Of a stretch of DNA of 64,000 nt, positions 63,267 through 64,000 are shown in pieces. Source of the stretch: Serilophus lunatus (Eukaryota > Chordata > Aves > Passeriformes > Eurylaimidae). Both the position numbers and the translations under genes were made by a program. How positions within the stretch are numbered: the first letter of the stretch is position 1; the number at the start of each line of letters is the position of its first letter. Where the stretch lies: the NCBI GenBank assembly GCA_013399895.1, contig VXBA01003281.1:62001-126000 (forward strand). The letters are read 5' to 3'. Below the pieces are notes generated by a model, which worked only from the letters and a program-made list of their open reading frames with translations, was not told the origin of the DNA and made no database searches.

Positions 63267-63847
63267 TGTGTTGGGTTTTGGCTGGGGTAGAGCTAATTCT
63301 CTTCACATTGGCTGGTATGGGGCTATGTTTTGGACTTGTGATGAGCACGGGGTTTATAATACAGAGATGCTTTTGTCTCTGCTCAGCAAGGCTTGCATAG
63401 CGCCAAGGCCTTTTCTGCTTTCCATATTGCCACGCTGGTGAGGGTGTGGGGATGCTTTGGGGGGCTGGGAGGAGACACAGCCAGAACAAGTGACTCAAAC
63501 TGATGAAAGGAATATTCCATAAAACATGACATCATGCTCAGTATATGAAATGTGGAGAAGAAGGAAGAAGAGGATGTTTGAAGTGGTGGCATTTTTCTTC
63601 CCAAATAACTGTTACATGTTCTCCTGGAGATAGCTGAGCACTTGCTTGCCCATGGGAAGCAGTGATTTAATTCGTTGTTTTGTTTGACTTGTGTTCACAG
63701 TTTTTGCTTTCCCTATTAAAACATCTTTATCTCAAGCCACGGGTTTTCTGGCTTTTACCATTCTGGTTCTCTCTCCAATCCTGCTGATTGGGGAGTCAGT
63801 GAATGACTGCATAGGGCATGATTGATGGCTGAGATTAAATCATGACA
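63267..63847 (+). mobile_element. ERV LTR (avian, ERVK-like by memory), degraded
   Basis: It starts TGTGTTGGGTTTTGGCTGGG and runs through GGTATGGGGCTATGTTTTGG, CAAGGCCTTTTCTGCTTTCC, GGAGGAGACACAGCCAG, GACTCAAACTGATGAAAGG, TTTTGCTTTCCCTATTAAAA and ATCTTTATCTCAAGCCAC, ending near GATTAAATCATGACA. The order matches a common songbird LTR as I remember it. The end is uncertain: AAATCAT occurs both just before the start (63260..63266) and at 63837..63843, which could be a target duplication or chance. No internal retroviral sequence is visible in the remaining 150 bp. Confidence 0.8.
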
Positions 63848-64000
63848 ACCTTGCATTAATATAAGCATAATCATTTGCAAGAACTAGCAGCAATTTCAAA
63901 GAAAAATGTTCACATTCTGTGAACTTAAAATATTTTATTACTAATAGACACAGGGGTCTGTATGTTTCTTACTTGAGTCTATCTGTATTTTTCACCCATC

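Larger units (their letters stand above)
53025..64000 (+). other. Intron 19, open at the window end
   Basis: At least 10.9 kb without a recognisable exon. It contains an antisense CR1 and LTR fragment (53401..53900), a longer antisense CR1 (56914..58215), an A-run of 13 (59311..59323), a 30-bp tandem duplication (60181..60240) and an ERV LTR near the end (63267..63847). Elsewhere it is AT-rich unique sequence. Confidence 0.65.

Noticed and set aside
1..64000. CRISPR arrays, bacterial operons, tRNA or rRNA genes
   Set aside because: None seen. The sequence is vertebrate nuclear DNA and shows no regularly spaced repeats or RNA gene cores that I can recognise.

Overview
The window is vertebrate and most likely avian, probably passerine. 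It carries small exons separated by kilobase introns, CR1-type LINE remnants ending in the avian-style ATTCTATG motif, and several ERV-type LTRs of a kind I recognise from songbird genomes. There is no bacterial-style gene packing. Nearly all of the open reading frames found in six frames are chance frames in introns or shadows inside repeats.

One gene dominates. It is a plus-strand, multi-exon gene encoding a chain of PLAT (LH2, lipoxygenase-homology) domains. I reconstruct 19 exons, from the tail of an exon at 1..38 to an exon ending at 53024. All splice phases agree, and joining them gives one open frame of 996 codons with no stop. The 5' end lies before the window and the 3' end after it. 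The product is LOXHD1-like in architecture, but the domains are diverged and I do not assign a symbol.

The chain holds the tail of one PLAT domain, seven complete domains (A to G) and the first half of an eighth (H). Two domain types alternate. A-type domains (A, C, E, G) end in an acidic segment followed by a Pro-rich or Leu-rich boundary. B-type domains (B, D, F, H) start with a Thr-Gly-rich strand and, in B and F, carry a Gly-Tyr-Gly-Ala-Gly loop. The ancestral repeat therefore appears to be a PLAT pair. Each domain is bounded by phase-1 introns, usually with a phase-0 intron inside. An acidic linker exon (42585..42698) sits between pairs E-F and G-H.

The introns hold the repeats. Intron 1 has a truncated ERV LTR (4341..5311). 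Intron 2 has a TG/TA microsatellite and a CR1 3' end. Intron 14 has an old CR1. Intron 16 has an old LINE, a solo LTR with a 5-bp target duplication and a 12-N assembly gap, and an antisense LTR of the same family. From 53025 to the end there is no recognisable exon, only CR1 and LTR remnants, including a further LTR at about 63267..63847.

The most interesting observations are the alternating two-domain repeat unit, the mosaic of intron positions within A-type domains, a possible ghost PLAT exon near 22347..22390, and an N gap that is probably too short.
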